Source: Scleromitrula shiraiana
Taxonomy: Eukaryota > Ascomycota > Leotiomycetes > Helotiales > Sclerotiniaceae
Direction: 5' to 3'
NCBI GenBank assembly: GCA_028455995.1
Contig: JABELC010000012.1
Span: 1,488,001-1,552,000, forward strand
Length of the DNA stretch: 64,000 nucleotides
Under the pieces are notes generated by a model. It did not search any database, was not told where the DNA came from, and was given only the letters and a program-made list of their open reading frames with translations. The translations under genes were made by a program, and so were the position numbers. This document shows, in pieces, positions 1 to 12,218 of this stretch (within the stretch, counting starts at the first letter, position 1; each line of letters starts with the position of its first letter).

Positions 1-1278
1 GTCCGACCCCTGGTCCTCCTGGCACAACAGTCGCCCATATATCCTCTTGCAGTCTTTGCTCTTCAGGTAGAATACTCCAGTTGGGGCTATGGTCTGCTTT
101 CAACCACTTGAAATCATCAACCTGATCCCATTGGTTCTGGACAGACTCTCCGGAAATGGTCTAAGAAACCGTGTTAGCTCTTGGGAAACAACACTATTTG
201 TATTTTAGACTTACATGATAATCTGGGATAGGAGCAAATCTGACATTACTGCAATCCTCAATAATTGGCCGACTGGCACAATGTAAATAGATATCTACGT
301 TTTTGCAATCGTGCATTCTAACTTGTCGTGATGTTACAACAATGATACTATCTTGAACATTCGTGATATGAGCAGCCCCAGCGACATGTCCAGCTACAAT
401 CAATGAGTGCTTGATATCCTTCAGAGCAAGTCCTGCGAAAGGCGCACCATTAGCCGTAGGCACTGACATATCGAGAATACATTTGTTGAGTTTCGTGACA
501 GCTCCTGATGCAGTTGCCCGAGAAGCAGACGATGGAAGAATAATGTGAAGTCCTGAGTGATCCGTAATATTGATAGTGTTTGCTTGTGAAAAACTTGGCT
601 TTCGTATTGGACCACTTGCATTGGTCATTTCCTGATTATAGTTCTTAGAAAACGAGGGCAAATCTCCAATGGTATCTCTGGCACTGTCCTCTCCTGGCGG
701 GGTTATCAAATTAGCAGGTGTGGTGACCATTGATGACTCAGTTGAAGATGTCAAGGTCGATTTAGAATCAACATTAAGGAGTTTTGCAGCAAGCTCGGCT
801 GCATCATTGATAGATACGGCTGATCCATTTTTGTTTGTAGTCTTAAAACGAAACCTAGCTCTTGGTGCAATTTTAGACCTTGTCCCTTCAAGATTTTCGG
901 AGAGAGCTTTAACTGCCTGTTCATTTTGTTAACGTAGTGACATCAAACTCAAGAAGGCGATATCACCTGAGAATATGTTCGCCGGTCATAGGCTGGAATA
1001 TAATCCGTGGCATCTGCAACTTCATTGGATAGTGTTGTAATACTGGCAAGACAGTGGTCTATGGCATCCTGCCTTTCACTGAGAGAGTAGTTCCCCAGCT
1101 GACTTATCCGCTCTTGTATCTCTAACACAATGTCAAATAACCCATAAGATTGTTAGTCTTAATGGCGTGACTTACCAGTGACTGATTCTTGGAAGTATCG
1201 ATAAAATCGTTCCTTTAAATCCGACGGAGATCCTGATGTCTCGCTGAACGGTGCACGGGGTGTTATTGTTCTCTCCAT
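1..1278 (-). CDS. Tubulin-folding cofactor C, 3' end beyond the window
   Basis: Cofactor C acts in the last step of tubulin heterodimer folding, where it stimulates GTP hydrolysis by beta-tubulin in the cofactor D/E supercomplex. The model has four exons: 1278-1176, 1121-967, 916-215 and 160-1, joined by short GT-AG introns in compatible phases. About 373 residues are visible. The N-terminal part (first ~120 residues) is helical and resembles the TBCC N-terminal domain, with a segment reading AYDRRTYSQAVKALSENLEG. Residues ~165-373 form the beta-helical C-CAP/cofactor C domain, with CKNVDIYLHCASRPIIEDCS. The last visible exon has the typical QWDQVDDFKWLKADHSPNW block. The start at 1278 is the only ATG that opens this N-terminus. 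The gene continues past base 1, so the true stop is not seen. Confidence 0.88.
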
Positions 1279-2278
1279 TTTGTATTAATGTATTAATGTC
1301 AATAGATAAAAGACGCAGGCTCTGCTTTCCACCTTTAGTATTCTTGAAAAGAACAAGTCACAAAATTGAAGTGGTGAATTGTTACACAAAAGTCAACAAA
1401 AGCGCAAAATGGATGTATACAAATAAATTCTGGCAAAAGTCTTATGACATGAAATGGGGCTTTAAAGCACACCACCTTTTTTTTTTCAAAATTGAGTTCA
1501 CGAAGGTCCACAACTTAATAATTTAAAGACAAAATAAATCTTGAACAGTAAAGAGGAAATAATGAGTGAGTATTTGAGTACTTTATATTCAAGTAGAAAA
1601 GCTCACTATAAGTTGAACGCAAATCATCAAGGGAAGGCGGCATCGTCATTCAGGTTGCGGGGTCATTGTAACATAGTGTGTCTTTAACCACTTGTAGGTG
1701 TTTCTTTAAAACAAAAAAGCGAGTACATCCCATTAGCCAATCAAGATAGGTCTATTAAAGGGCAAAACATCTAGACGTTGATTAAGTATGTAGACAACCA
1801 GATGAATCAGATTACAGCGCAAAATCTATGTAGACTTTAATAGTGATGATGCTACCAGCTCAGAGTTCTTGCTTGAGAAATCCTGAAGAATAATGGGTTA
1901 CCAGAATACGCTTATTTCCGTTCTATAAAATTACCACTCTTAGTATTCCTCCTTGACACAAAGAAGCATCCGTAATACCCATGACAATTGCTTGTTGTGA
2001 GATCTAACTTCTCTGTTCTGCGAGTCGAAGGAGCAGCGTCTAGCAACAGTGTCCAGCAGCAGCGTCCAATCGCAGGGTCGTCTCTGAGTGAGACAAATAC
2101 TTAGGCAAGATTTCATGAGCCCCGAATCACGCGAGATATCGATTTCGTCAGTGTCTCCATATATTGATAACTTCATCATGAGGAATAATGCACAACTTTT
2201 ACGGTAAACGATTCGCAAGTCCAGAACATATGTACATTGTCGTCCCAACCTCTCCACGTAATATCAATACAATGGCCT
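1279..2278. other. Intergenic, no gene seen
   Basis: This 1-kb stretch separates the cofactor C start from the stop of the complex I gene. Open frames here (for example minus 1940-2257) have no recognisable domain or coding bias. It should contain the cofactor C promoter on its left side. Confidence 0.5.
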
Positions 2279-3016
2279 TTATGATTTCGCTGGTACGTCG
2301 ATACCATATCTTTCCTTGATTCTCTCTCTTCTCCTCTCATCGTAACCAGGGCCGTATATACCTAAGTAAGAATGTGTTAGTGTAACAGCCCTCGCCAATA
2401 ATTAGAGTATTTACATACCTCTCCCTTCTCCCAATTCTGATATGGTCTGTTCGATAGGTATCCGTCGGTTCTTCCTGAGATGCTCCTTTCGCTCGAACTC
2501 ATCAAGCGTACTGTCCTTCTTGAAACCTTGCAAGGCGCCACCAGTATAATCGAATACACTAAGTACAACGGCTGTTAAAGCACCAAATCCGAGAACTGCG
2601 GGAGTTGTGCCAACTGTAATTGAATAAGTATGCGTCGAGATAAATTTGGTATGAGGGCTACTCACATCTTAATCCCAAAACTGATCCCGCTAAGAAGCCA
2701 CCAATTGCTGTATTATAGCTGTCGTCCTTTTCTCGTAGATTGGCTGAAGCAAATCTTGAAAATTCGTATGTTCCTCCCATAGCAGCTAGGATATGTTAAC
2801 GAAATTGCGGCAACGTCTGCAATTGAGAGCAAGTATACCAAATATGAGAGTTGTGCTTCCTGTCCTGGTGAAAACCCCCAAAGCTCCGACGTTCCTCTTG
2901 GTCAAACTGTTTTGAATGGCAGATATCAATGCACCGGCCGAGCCAGTTATCATTGTACCATTGAGAGCCGCCTTCACTGCGTCCTTAGGATGATATTGTT
3001 CATTGCTTGGTGCCAT
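2279..3016 (-). CDS. NADH:ubiquinone oxidoreductase 21.3 kDa-type subunit (NDUFA11 / Tim17-like family)
   Basis: This is a supernumerary membrane-arm subunit of mitochondrial complex I in the inner membrane, related in fold to Tim17/22/23. Exons are 3016-2839, 2785-2666, 2613-2419 and 2361-2279, giving 191 residues. The sequence opens MAPSNEQYHPKDAVKAA and continues with glycine-rich hydrophobic segments (ITGSAGALISAIQNSLTKRN, GGFLAGSVLGLR, TPAVLGFGALTAVVL). It ends with the charged tail DEFERKEHLRKNRRIPIEQT and a PGYDERRRERIKERYGIDVP block, as in fungal 21.3 kDa subunits. An in-frame upstream ATG at 3082 would add 22 residues; I prefer 3016 because the family starts at MxxxxQYHPKDA. The gene is divergent from the deubiquitinase to its right. 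Confidence 0.85.
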
Positions 3017-3791
3017 CTTAGGCAATGCGGTGGGTTTCAAATATCTGGTATAGTTTGTCGCAAGGTTGCTTTGGATGTTCAATGTGATTAATACATATCT
3101 ATCAATGGATATTTATTTGGCTTGAGGTTAATCGATGGAGAGCTTAAGCGGGATATGCCATCCAATCACAAGGCAAGAGCCTTACCGCCTTGCCGCGATA
3201 AGATTGGGCTGAGCATTACTAACTTTTTGGTGGGTGAATTTGAACTTTACTATCCATGTTATTGCCGGCGTCTCCATCAGAGTCCTTCTTCACATTCACA
3301 TTCACATCTACATTTCAACATCACTCCTTCAACGAAAAATTTATGACATTCACCTATCAACTTATTCAACTATTGGATATGAAATAATAGGAAGTTTGTA
3401 TAAAATAACAGATTTCATTTCTTTTCAATTAAATTTAGATTTGTTTTTAGTACAGCTTCTACCTTCTTTGTGTACCTCACTGTAGGTGCCTCCAGGGCTG
3501 GTTACATCAATCTGTTAGCCTGGAACTACTCCACGATCAAAAAGAAGTTACATCACATTGTTTTTATTCAGCGAAGCTCGTTCCCTTTCACCTTTCAATA
3601 ACTATTTTCAGGAAATCAAAAAATCAATCAATTTTATTCAGAATTTATCATCCTCTCTTGTGAAAGTGGAACATTGGATTCAACACTAAAGTGAAGTTAT
3701 TTGATGCCGCGGGGTATTAGGCGCGCAATACATCGATTCGGTATCTCTGATTAATAAGTTGAAGTAAAGCTACAGAGACTAGAAGCCTGCT
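3017..3791. promoter_or_regulatory. Divergent promoter region, complex I subunit / Ubp2-type protease
   Basis: This is 775 bp between two genes transcribed away from each other. It should carry both promoters and 5' UTRs. No specific factor site was recognised, and the open frames inside are short. Confidence 0.45.
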
Positions 3792-6700
3792 ATGCATAAA
3801 AATGGATTGAGCCCCGGCCCAGGTTAGTTCTGTGACGGCTTCTTTATTTGACTCTAAACACCTCGAGATCTCGCGCATTTGATGAATCAAGCTGAAAATT
3901 TGTACTTATTTAGGGAAGACGGCACCTAGATTGATCCGCGATCTCGTTGACTACGATGTTAGATACAACACAACCGGCAAAAACCTGCTTATTGATCCGC
4001 CTGTACAATTCAAGGCAGTTGGCCATCCCCCGCGAACTGGTCCTTTAGACTGCCGCCATCATCTTTGCAGAAAGGATTCTCAATCAACATACCCGAGGCC
4101 AAATGAAAAGCCAGATAATGCAACAAAATATGAAATAGCCTCGTACTGCTCCAAGTGCCGCCATCACTTTCTGGTCAGTGTAGATTTCCGCGATTGGAAG
4201 GATGGCCAAACTCCTTGCAATGTGGAGGATCCCATAAACCCCCTTCATCATTTTCGAGTAGTCGAGTCGAAAAAGTCGAAGGGTACGGACGATAAGTACA
4301 ATGCATTTATCGAAACGCACCGGTTCATATGTACAGGGCAGATATGTCCTGTCACCGTCGAAGTCAAAGTGTCGCCGCCTAGACTCCCCAATAATTTGCT
4401 CGCACTCATTACTGATCGTCGAACCGTGGCTGCTCGCGGACAGAGGATAATAAAGGCTGAACCAGATAGATTCTCCGGATATAGGACACTATTGCCAATC
4501 CAGGTGTTAAGCAATCTTCGCACATATTTGCAGGATGCAAGGACTACAGTGGAAAGGAAGAGGATTGATGCTAGAAACAAAAAGTTTATACTTGGACTTG
4601 CGGACGATTGTAATGAGCTTGTCGAGTACCTGGATTTCATGCCTTCTATGGAGGAGTCGGTACAAGCAGGAGTAAGTACTAGATATTATATATGGGGACT
4701 TCGGTGGCTGACTCTTTCTTTGTAGGACGAACCTACTTTATTCTGGAATCTACCTGTAGTTAATGATAGAAACCGTAACTTCATTGATGATGCGCAATTT
4801 GAGCTTGCTCAGCAGATATTTGACCGACCAGACGATGAGCGTAGGGAAGCCAATCAATTTGTCTCTTATTCTCCTACCCCCGCACTTATTGATATTAGAC
4901 GCAGCCTTGGCTGTAACGATTACCCCAGAAAGTCTAGGAATAATTCTGAGAACCACGAGGCGGTTGAACACCCTCACTTCGCAAGCCTAGGAGCTTTGGA
5001 TCTTTTCGCGGATACACTAATAGCGTGGGCCTATGATCGACAATGTGAATGTGATCCCGACAATAAACCATATTATCTAGACTGTTTACGGGATATTGCT
5101 ACTGGACGCAACAGCGCCGATCTACAGACAAAGGTTGCTGTAATAGTCTCTACTGGCGAAGTCAGCTTGAATGAGATAAATCAAGCTTATCTATTTTTTC
5201 GGCTCAACAGAGGTGATACCGAGGGAGATGATCACATCATTGGTGTTTACAAGTCTAGAATTGACGCTGCCCCACGCCAAAAAGACGAAGCTCGCGAGTG
5301 CCTTTTAACAATAGCTAAGGATAGGGGCAGTAAAGCTATTGAAGCTGTAGCTAACGACCGATCTATGACTTTTGAGGAAGCACTTGAGTACTTGAATGTA
5401 TCTTCAGACACTGCATCTGACAGCATCGAGGCTTCAGCTGTTGCGATGGTAAGATTCCCTTAATGCGATTTGACTTAGCAGAGAAGATGTCTGATATTTG
5501 TATAGTCATTTGAGGGAGACAAATCGAAAGTCGGAAGGGCTTTGAGAGCAATTGCTAATAAGCGTGGTAACGATTACACACTCCAACGTGCAGCTACAAA
5601 TATGGAATCAGGAACGGCTGAGTCGAATCTTGATGTTGGCGAAGCTTACAATCGCCTTCAGATTAATGATAGGACAGCTCCTGACGATACGGTACTGGCT
5701 TATTATCAAAGTCTATCAAATGGTGCTCCCGCTGGGTCTTCCGATAGTTACACTGAAGCGTTCAGAGTAATAGCCCATGATCGTCAAAGCAGTTATTTGC
5801 TGAGAAAGCTTGACGATCCACTTGCTGATGTGCAAGCGGAGCGATCGACTGATAGCCAGCCTGTTGGACTCGATAACATCGGAAATACTTGCTACTTGAA
5901 TAGTCTGCTTCAATATTATTACACCGTAAAGGCTGTTCGGGAAGTGGTCATGAATTTTGAGAATAATCGTATGTCTCTCGGTGATGAGGATATCAAGAAA
6001 AAGCGTGTTGGGGGTCGAGCTGTTGGCAAGGGAGAAATCATCAAGGCTCAGAAATGTGAGTATATTCTTGCTAATAAAATACATTCCTTCACTTACATTT
6101 TTAGTCGTGGATGAATTACATGGTCTGTTTGAAAATCTTAAGACTGCATCAACGAGGTCTATTAAGCCGACAAGAGAGTTGGCCGAATTAACCATTTTCA
6201 GTTCAGCTGCAGAGGCGAATTTTCGTCGAGCATCAATCAGCAGTCCCAGTGGTCCGCCTAATCTTACAGCTTTCTCACACTATCCAGTTTTTGGACCAGA
6301 AGGCCCCCCAGTGTTGCCTTATTTCCCCCCTCCTCCAACTTGTCCGGATGACGATATTGAAATGGTAGACCGGCCCGGGGAGAGAGACACTGAACAGGGT
6401 GATGACAGTAGTGAAGGGACGCTAGTAGATATGGACCTAGCGCCTGATACGAGTGTAGTGGTAGATAAGGAACAGGATGCCAAGGTAGAAGATACGAGCG
6501 GGGCATTTGATGATGCTGTTATGGTTAATGGCGATGATGTGTCTCCCACTTCGGAATCAATTCTAGCTGCTCCCGATAAGCCACCTCCAATTCCTCCACG
6601 AAATAAAGCGGGTCTCTCCATTCAGACTAATGAACATAAAGACGTTATTACAGATGACGATTTGTGGAAATTTGGATCTCAACAAGACGTCACAGAAGTC

Positions 6701-7900
6701 ATTGGAAACGTGATGTTCCGGCTACAATGTGCCATTAAGCCAACAAGTATTGATCCTATTTCTGGAGAGCAAATCGATAGCGTCAGGGATACATTTTATG
6801 GCGCGAATGCCTCATATATCCGGAAATCTCAGAAGTTAGAAAGAAAGATTGAGCCATGGGCAAATCTCATCGTTTTTCCGGATGAAAATAAATCTAGAGA
6901 CATATACGAGGCATTGGATGTGGTTTTCGATGAACAACAGGTTTCTATCGATGGAGCGGATCAGCCACAATATGCGTCCATTACCAAATTACCTCCTATC
7001 TTGCAGATACAAATCCAGCGCACACGCTACGATAACGTTAAGCATACCGCGTACAAGAATAGAAATGCAGTAGTATTCCCAGAAACGATATATCTCGATA
7101 GATATATGGATTCCGAGGATACAGAGTCAACTCTGATGCGTTGTCGTCAAAATTCCTGGAAGTGGAAGGCCCAGATACATGCTCTAGAAGAGAGACAAAA
7201 GGTCCTTGGCGAAGAAGGCAAAGCTGCAGGAGAGCTTACTGTTTCCAATGCATTAACTGCAGCAGCCGAAATCACCAAGGGGTTGCAAGAAATGGACGAT
7301 ATGGATATTGATCCCAATCTACCTGGACTGATCGAGGAACGTCTCAATCAAATAAATCAAGAGATAGAAAGCAACAACGAACAAATCCATCAACTCAAAC
7401 AAAAAAGAGACGAACAATTCACCAACATGAGACAGTACGAATACAAACTCCAAACAGTATTCATTCATCGAGGAGAAGCTGGTGGGGGCCATTATTGGAT
7501 CTACATCTATGATTTTGAAAATGACCTATGGAGAGAATATAATGACGAATATGTCACTGAAGTGAAAGATCGTCGGAAGATATTTGAACATGCAGGAGGA
7601 TTGGGTGGAACACCATATTATCTCGGCTACGTACGTAGTGCGGATGTGACAAGCTTGGTTGGAGCTGTTCATAGAGAGGTAAAGGAAGTTGATATGCCAG
7701 ATGCGACTATTACAAATTCGTGGGCCAATCAACTGGAGGATGATGTAGCAATCGATGAGGAAAAATCAAGTGCGAGGCATGTCGAACATGTCGAACCAAG
7801 AGCTATCTTGCCAAAGGCGGACTGGGAAAGTAAATCTGGAGCTGGAGCTCAGTGGCTTGATGATCAACAACAGGCACTTTCACGCAAACATGGCTGGTGA
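3792..7900 (+). CDS. Ubiquitin carboxyl-terminal hydrolase, Ubp2 (USP25/28) type
   Basis: This cysteine protease removes ubiquitin; yeast Ubp2 trims K63-linked chains and opposes the ligase Rsp5. Exons are 3792-3822, 3914-4671, 4726-5448, 5506-6055 and 6105-7900, giving 1,285 residues, close to yeast Ubp2. The catalytic Cys box GLDNIGNTCYLNSLLQYYY places the nucleophile at C633. The His box GGGHYWIYIYDFENDLWREY places H1150, followed by the YYLGYV end of the USP fold. Residues ~440-600 hold repeated helical blocks of the UCH-repeat kind seen in fungal Ubp2. The catalytic domain has a long insertion: an acidic Pro-rich linker at ~700-820 and a coiled-coil-like Glu/Gln-rich segment at ~1045-1130. 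The first exon codes only about ten residues (MHKNGLSPGPG), and its ATG is the only one that joins in frame. No defect was seen. Confidence 0.88.
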
Positions 7901-8836
7901 GGAATGAATAGGGATGGCTTGGTTGTAGGTGAATGATGATTTTTAGCATCCATGATATATTGGTTGTGTCCTTTATGCAACATCGTTTTGTTGTTGAAGC
8001 GAAAAGGAAGGAAATTATGGATCGATAAATATATGGATGATATGAATGGCTTACGAAAGAATGCGCATGTTTCAAATTGCATTTGGAGTGTGCGAGCATA
8101 GCAATTTGGTGTATTGAGATTTAGCAAATAAACGAGATACCATTTGTGTTACGAAAATGTGATCGTATGATCTATCTGCTTTTTGTAACCTACTTGACGA
8201 ATTTCCTCTTCGAATTTTTTCTTCTCCTCCAGACACTTGATGATTTACTTATTTGGGTATTTGCACTCGATTTAACAGCATTAGATTAATACTGTCGTCT
8301 CCCTCTTCCTTAAAATAATATTGGGAAGCTCCCAGCAAGTCGAAGCAAAAAAAAGCATTCATTCGCCACCCCCACCTTACGTCCCCAGCTACCTCACCCC
8401 TGTACTCAACCCCGCATTTACATTTTTGAGCTCCGACTTGATAAAACAGCTCACTCAACTCGTACTAAACAAAGAAAATATTGGATCACAGTGCAACAAC
8501 TTCATCACGTTTTGCATTTAAAACTCGTGCTCACTTTCTATGATGATATAAAAAGTGAGAAATCAAGCTGTCAGGCAGATAAATGAACAACAGGATCTGA
8601 TTTTGTATCTAAGTAAATCAGCTAACTACCCCCTCATTGATAAGCTCACGTTATCAATATCTATCAAACCTCAGATCAAACTTCAAACTCGAGACTATTC
8701 ATCCACCGCACGGAAGTCGTCCAAGCTAACATTTTCTCTTCAAAAAATCATCTAAATATACTAATCAAACGAAACCGCCATTCATTTCATCAAACTGTCA
8801 CCATTTCTCCCATTCTTCAATCGAGCACTCGCAGCC
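7901..8836. other. Intergenic, no gene seen
   Basis: This holds the 3' UTR of the Ubp2-type gene and the promoter of the isoaspartyl methyltransferase gene. Short open frames have no recognisable content. Confidence 0.45.
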
Positions 8837-9789
8837 ATGGCTTGGGCATGTTCCGGCCATTCGAATGCCGAGTTGGTAGCGAATATGTGGCAGGCGGATT
8901 TGATTCGTAGTGAGAGGGTTAGGAATGCTATGCTTGCTGTATGATAATCCTATCAGTTAATCTACTTCCGCAATTTTGTGTCGCTCTTTCTCTCATTCAT
9001 TATGTTATGGATGAACAGGTATAGAATAGACCTGTAGATGCTAATATGATATGGTACTCCAAATCGCAGATCGATAGAGCGCATTACACACCCTCTTCAA
9101 ATCACGCTTACCAAGATAGTCCCCAATCCATCGGCTACGGCGCCACCATCTCAGCACCACACATGCACGCCTCAGCCTGCGAATCCCTCCTCCCGTTCCT
9201 CGGGCGAGGAAAAAGAGTCCTAGACGTCGGAAGCGGAAGTGGTTATCTAACCGCCGTATTGGCCGAACTATGTTTCGACGGGGAAGCAGGCGAGAGTGGG
9301 GAAGTAGGGAAAGTCGTCGGATTGGAACATATTCGGGAGTTGAGGGATTTGGGGGAAAATAATATGAGGAAGAGTGAGAAGGGGAGGCGGTGGTTGCAGG
9401 AGGGGAATGTGGGGTTTGTGGTGGGGGATGGGAGGAGGGGGTGGAGAGAGGATGGGAGAGAGTTGGAGTGTTGGGATGCTATTCATGTGGGGGCTGCGGC
9501 GATGGAGTTACATGAAGCGCTGGTTGCGCAGTTGAAGAGACCTGGAAGGTGAGTGTTAATTCTTTTTCTCTTCTTGCAGTCAGATATTTGATTTATATGG
9601 CGAAAGAAAGTATCGGGTAATAATCAATTTAATAGAATGTTCATACCAGTCGAACATCCATTAGGACACGGCCAACATATTTGGGTAGTAGACAAGGATA
9701 CGGATGGAAATGTATCCAAGGAAATGCTATATGGAGTGAGATATGTACCATTAACCGATGCGCCAGGAAGAGGATATTCTTTTGAATGA
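8837..9789 (+). CDS. Protein-L-isoaspartate O-methyltransferase (PIMT)
   Basis: The enzyme repairs aged proteins by methylating L-isoaspartyl residues with S-adenosylmethionine, normally in the cytosol. Exons are 8837-8938, 9070-9548 and 9636-9789, giving 244 residues. The N-terminus MAWACSGHSNAELVANMWQ and the block IDRAHYTPSS are diagnostic, as is GATISAPHMHASACESL. The SAM-binding motif I is VLDVGSGSGYL at residues 84-94. The end, RMFIPVEHPLGHGQHIWVV, is the usual C-terminal beta region. Intron 1 (8939-9069) is longer than its neighbours; the acceptor at 9069 makes the MLA-IDRAHY junction align with the family. A tetranucleotide repeat begins immediately after the stop codon. Confidence 0.92.
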
Positions 9790-9840
9790 TCGAATGAATG
9801 AATGAATGAATGAATGAATGAATGAATGAATGAATGAACG
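9790..9840. repeat. (TGAA)n microsatellite
   Basis: About eleven near-perfect tetranucleotide units begin a few bases after the methyltransferase stop, so the tract lies in its 3' UTR. Confidence 0.9.
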
Positions 9841-12134
9841 AATTGTGTCGATCGATCGGGGGTGATTGGTTCAAAAGGGTTATGGATATCGATCATATTT
9901 TTACTTCTTACAAAACCCGGTTTTTAATGATAATATTCATCTAACTCATATATATCTAATGAAAATAATGCATGGCGATTTCCCAGATCATCTTAAGAAC
10001 TCTTCGTTTCAAACATAAACATCGATGAAGCCACACCCTCAATAACTCCCCTTCCCTCACGTCACTAGAACGGAACCCATCCATACTCAATCCCAATCCC
10101 AATCCCACATACTTTCCCCCCCCCCCGCCTCGGCTAACTTTCTTTCCTTCTTTCCTTCTTTCCCCTCCCCTGTCTCAACACCAAACTTACTTTACCCACC
10201 CATACCAATGTCCGTGCCACGAAGCCAGTCTGTGCCCAACGATCGACACACCACACCGTGCACACCATACTATATCCCGTCTTCTTACCTTACCTTACCT
10301 TACCTTATGCTGCCCCGTCCTGTTCTGCCCTGCCCTGCCCTGCCCTAGGCAAGGAAGATGCCTCAATAACACATGTACGTGCGCAAAAAAAAAAAAAAAA
10401 AACATAGAATTTCCCATGTTCGAAACATGGGATTCTTGAGAGATGGATGAGGTTGACGTGATTCGGGCTGGATTTTTTTTTTTTGCTTTCAAGTTTCTAC
10501 TTTGTTACTTGGTTACTTGGTTTTCTTGGTCGCTGCGGGAACTTCCTTTTGATTGCGTGATTGATTGGGTTTTAGTGAGGCATTCGAGGGGTAATTGGGC
10601 TTTTTTTTTATTTTGCTGGGAAGGGGAAGGAGGGGGTGGAATAGGGTGGTAGGGTGGAATAGAAGAAGTATGTATATCAATGAAAGAGGTGCATTTGTCA
10701 CATCTACATATGCGTTCGCGTCTATTCTCACCCTCTGAATTTCTAACCGTCCAGTGAATTCAATTGAATATTTTTTTTTTTTTTTTTTTTTTTTTTCGGT
10801 CGCTCGAAACTGCGTTGACATCATCATTTTCCTAAAAGTTAAGGCATCCATTATCCATCCACCCCACCTAGGTATTTTCTTCTCACTTCAGATCCATATG
10901 TGAACTCGGAAATTGAATCGAAATCACACGGTAATTTAACATTTATTATTCTCTTATCACACATGCGCACGTTGCCTATTGTAACTATATCCCTTTTTAT
11001 CCCGTCCCGTCCTGGGTCATCTCACAAAACATGTGATAAAAATACGAATACGAATCATGTGATCTAGACAAGGATAAAGCTTTGGACATAATTATAGAAT
11101 GTTTTTGATTTTCTTACTAATTGGAGATTGGCTCTCCAATGGTTCCATTTTTCAACATTCGGTCGGATCGGGTTATGATGTATGTTCCTGACCGGGGTTA
11201 TGTCATACCCCTTCACTCGAGATTATTTTTGTCGAGATCTTTTTTTTTTTTTTTGAGTTTTTCCAAGATCTAGATATGGATATAGATATGGATTATCCAC
11301 GATGATCATAAAATTGAGAGAGGTCTTCACGATCTCGAATTTCCTGGGTATTGCGGTATTTACCTATTTGAGGTTAATCAATCATTGGGCTGTCAAGTCA
11401 AGTTTCCACCATAATGGGATTTACCGCGGCGCTTGTGGCTCTCCACCTCCACATAATTTTTGAAGATTTGGTCTGATATTTGATAAGTTAGTGGCGCTCG
11501 GCAATCTCGTTGAACCAACATGATGGATGGATGAATGGATGGATGAATGGATGGATGGATGGATGGATGGATGGAGGAAGATAAGATAAGAATAGAAAGT
11601 CTCGAGGTTTTTATCCTCCGAATCGACTGAATTGTTTGATTGTTTGATTGATCAATTAATCAATTGATCAATTAGGAGAATCTACGAGTACCTATTACTT
11701 TTTACACATAATTCCCCCAAAAGATCTGAGGAAATCATAGATATTTGAATCATTGTTAATCAAAAAAAAAACTTGAATGCAGTATGATAGGGTAGGCATC
11801 CGGATCTAAGGATAAGAAAGCATTTGGGTACTCTCGAATTCGTATTCGAGTTAAAGGTATCCATAGACGCATAACCTAGGTAGATGAGATCCGAGTAACT
11901 CAAATAGGTATAGCTACTCCTCATCTAGTCCCATTATTCCGAAAGGTACTTTACAGCTTTCCCATCCAAGGGCATGCCGGTACCTCCATTCACTGCTCAA
12001 TTTTTTCCTTACAACTTGACAAGAAGGTTCATTGCATTGGTACTCAACTTGACTTGAGGTCAGTATCCTGTAATTCTCTTCATAGTTTTTCAAGTCATTT
12101 CCTAACAATTACTATAGCAGAAATCACAATTGAC

Positions 12135-12137
<3 letters not shown>
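9841..12137. other. Long intergenic stretch rich in simple repeats
   Basis: No convincing gene is present. It contains C-rich and CT-rich tracts (10090-10175), (CCTTA)n near 10285-10305, (CTGCC)n near 10320-10346 and A/T homopolymers (10386-10402, 10471-10483, ~28 T at 10770-10796). A 9-bp-arm palindrome lies at 10412-10432 and a (GGAT)n tract at 11521-11574. Open frames here are driven by these tracts. Confidence 0.6.

Positions 12138-12200
<63 letters not shown>
12138..12200. repeat. Compound (CA)n-(TA)n microsatellite just upstream of a start codon
   Basis: About twenty CA units are followed by about eleven TA units. The tract ends 18 bp before the ATG at 12219, so it lies in the 5' UTR or core promoter of the next gene. 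Confidence 0.92.
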
Positions 12201-12218
12201 CCACTCACTTAGTCCACG

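Noticed and set aside
1940..2257. 105-residue minus-strand frame downstream of the complex I gene
   Set aside because: No domain, and the adjoining complex I gene is complete without it.
10412..10432. Palindrome with 9-bp arms around CGA
   Set aside because: Short enough to occur by chance in this repeat-rich stretch; no linked feature.
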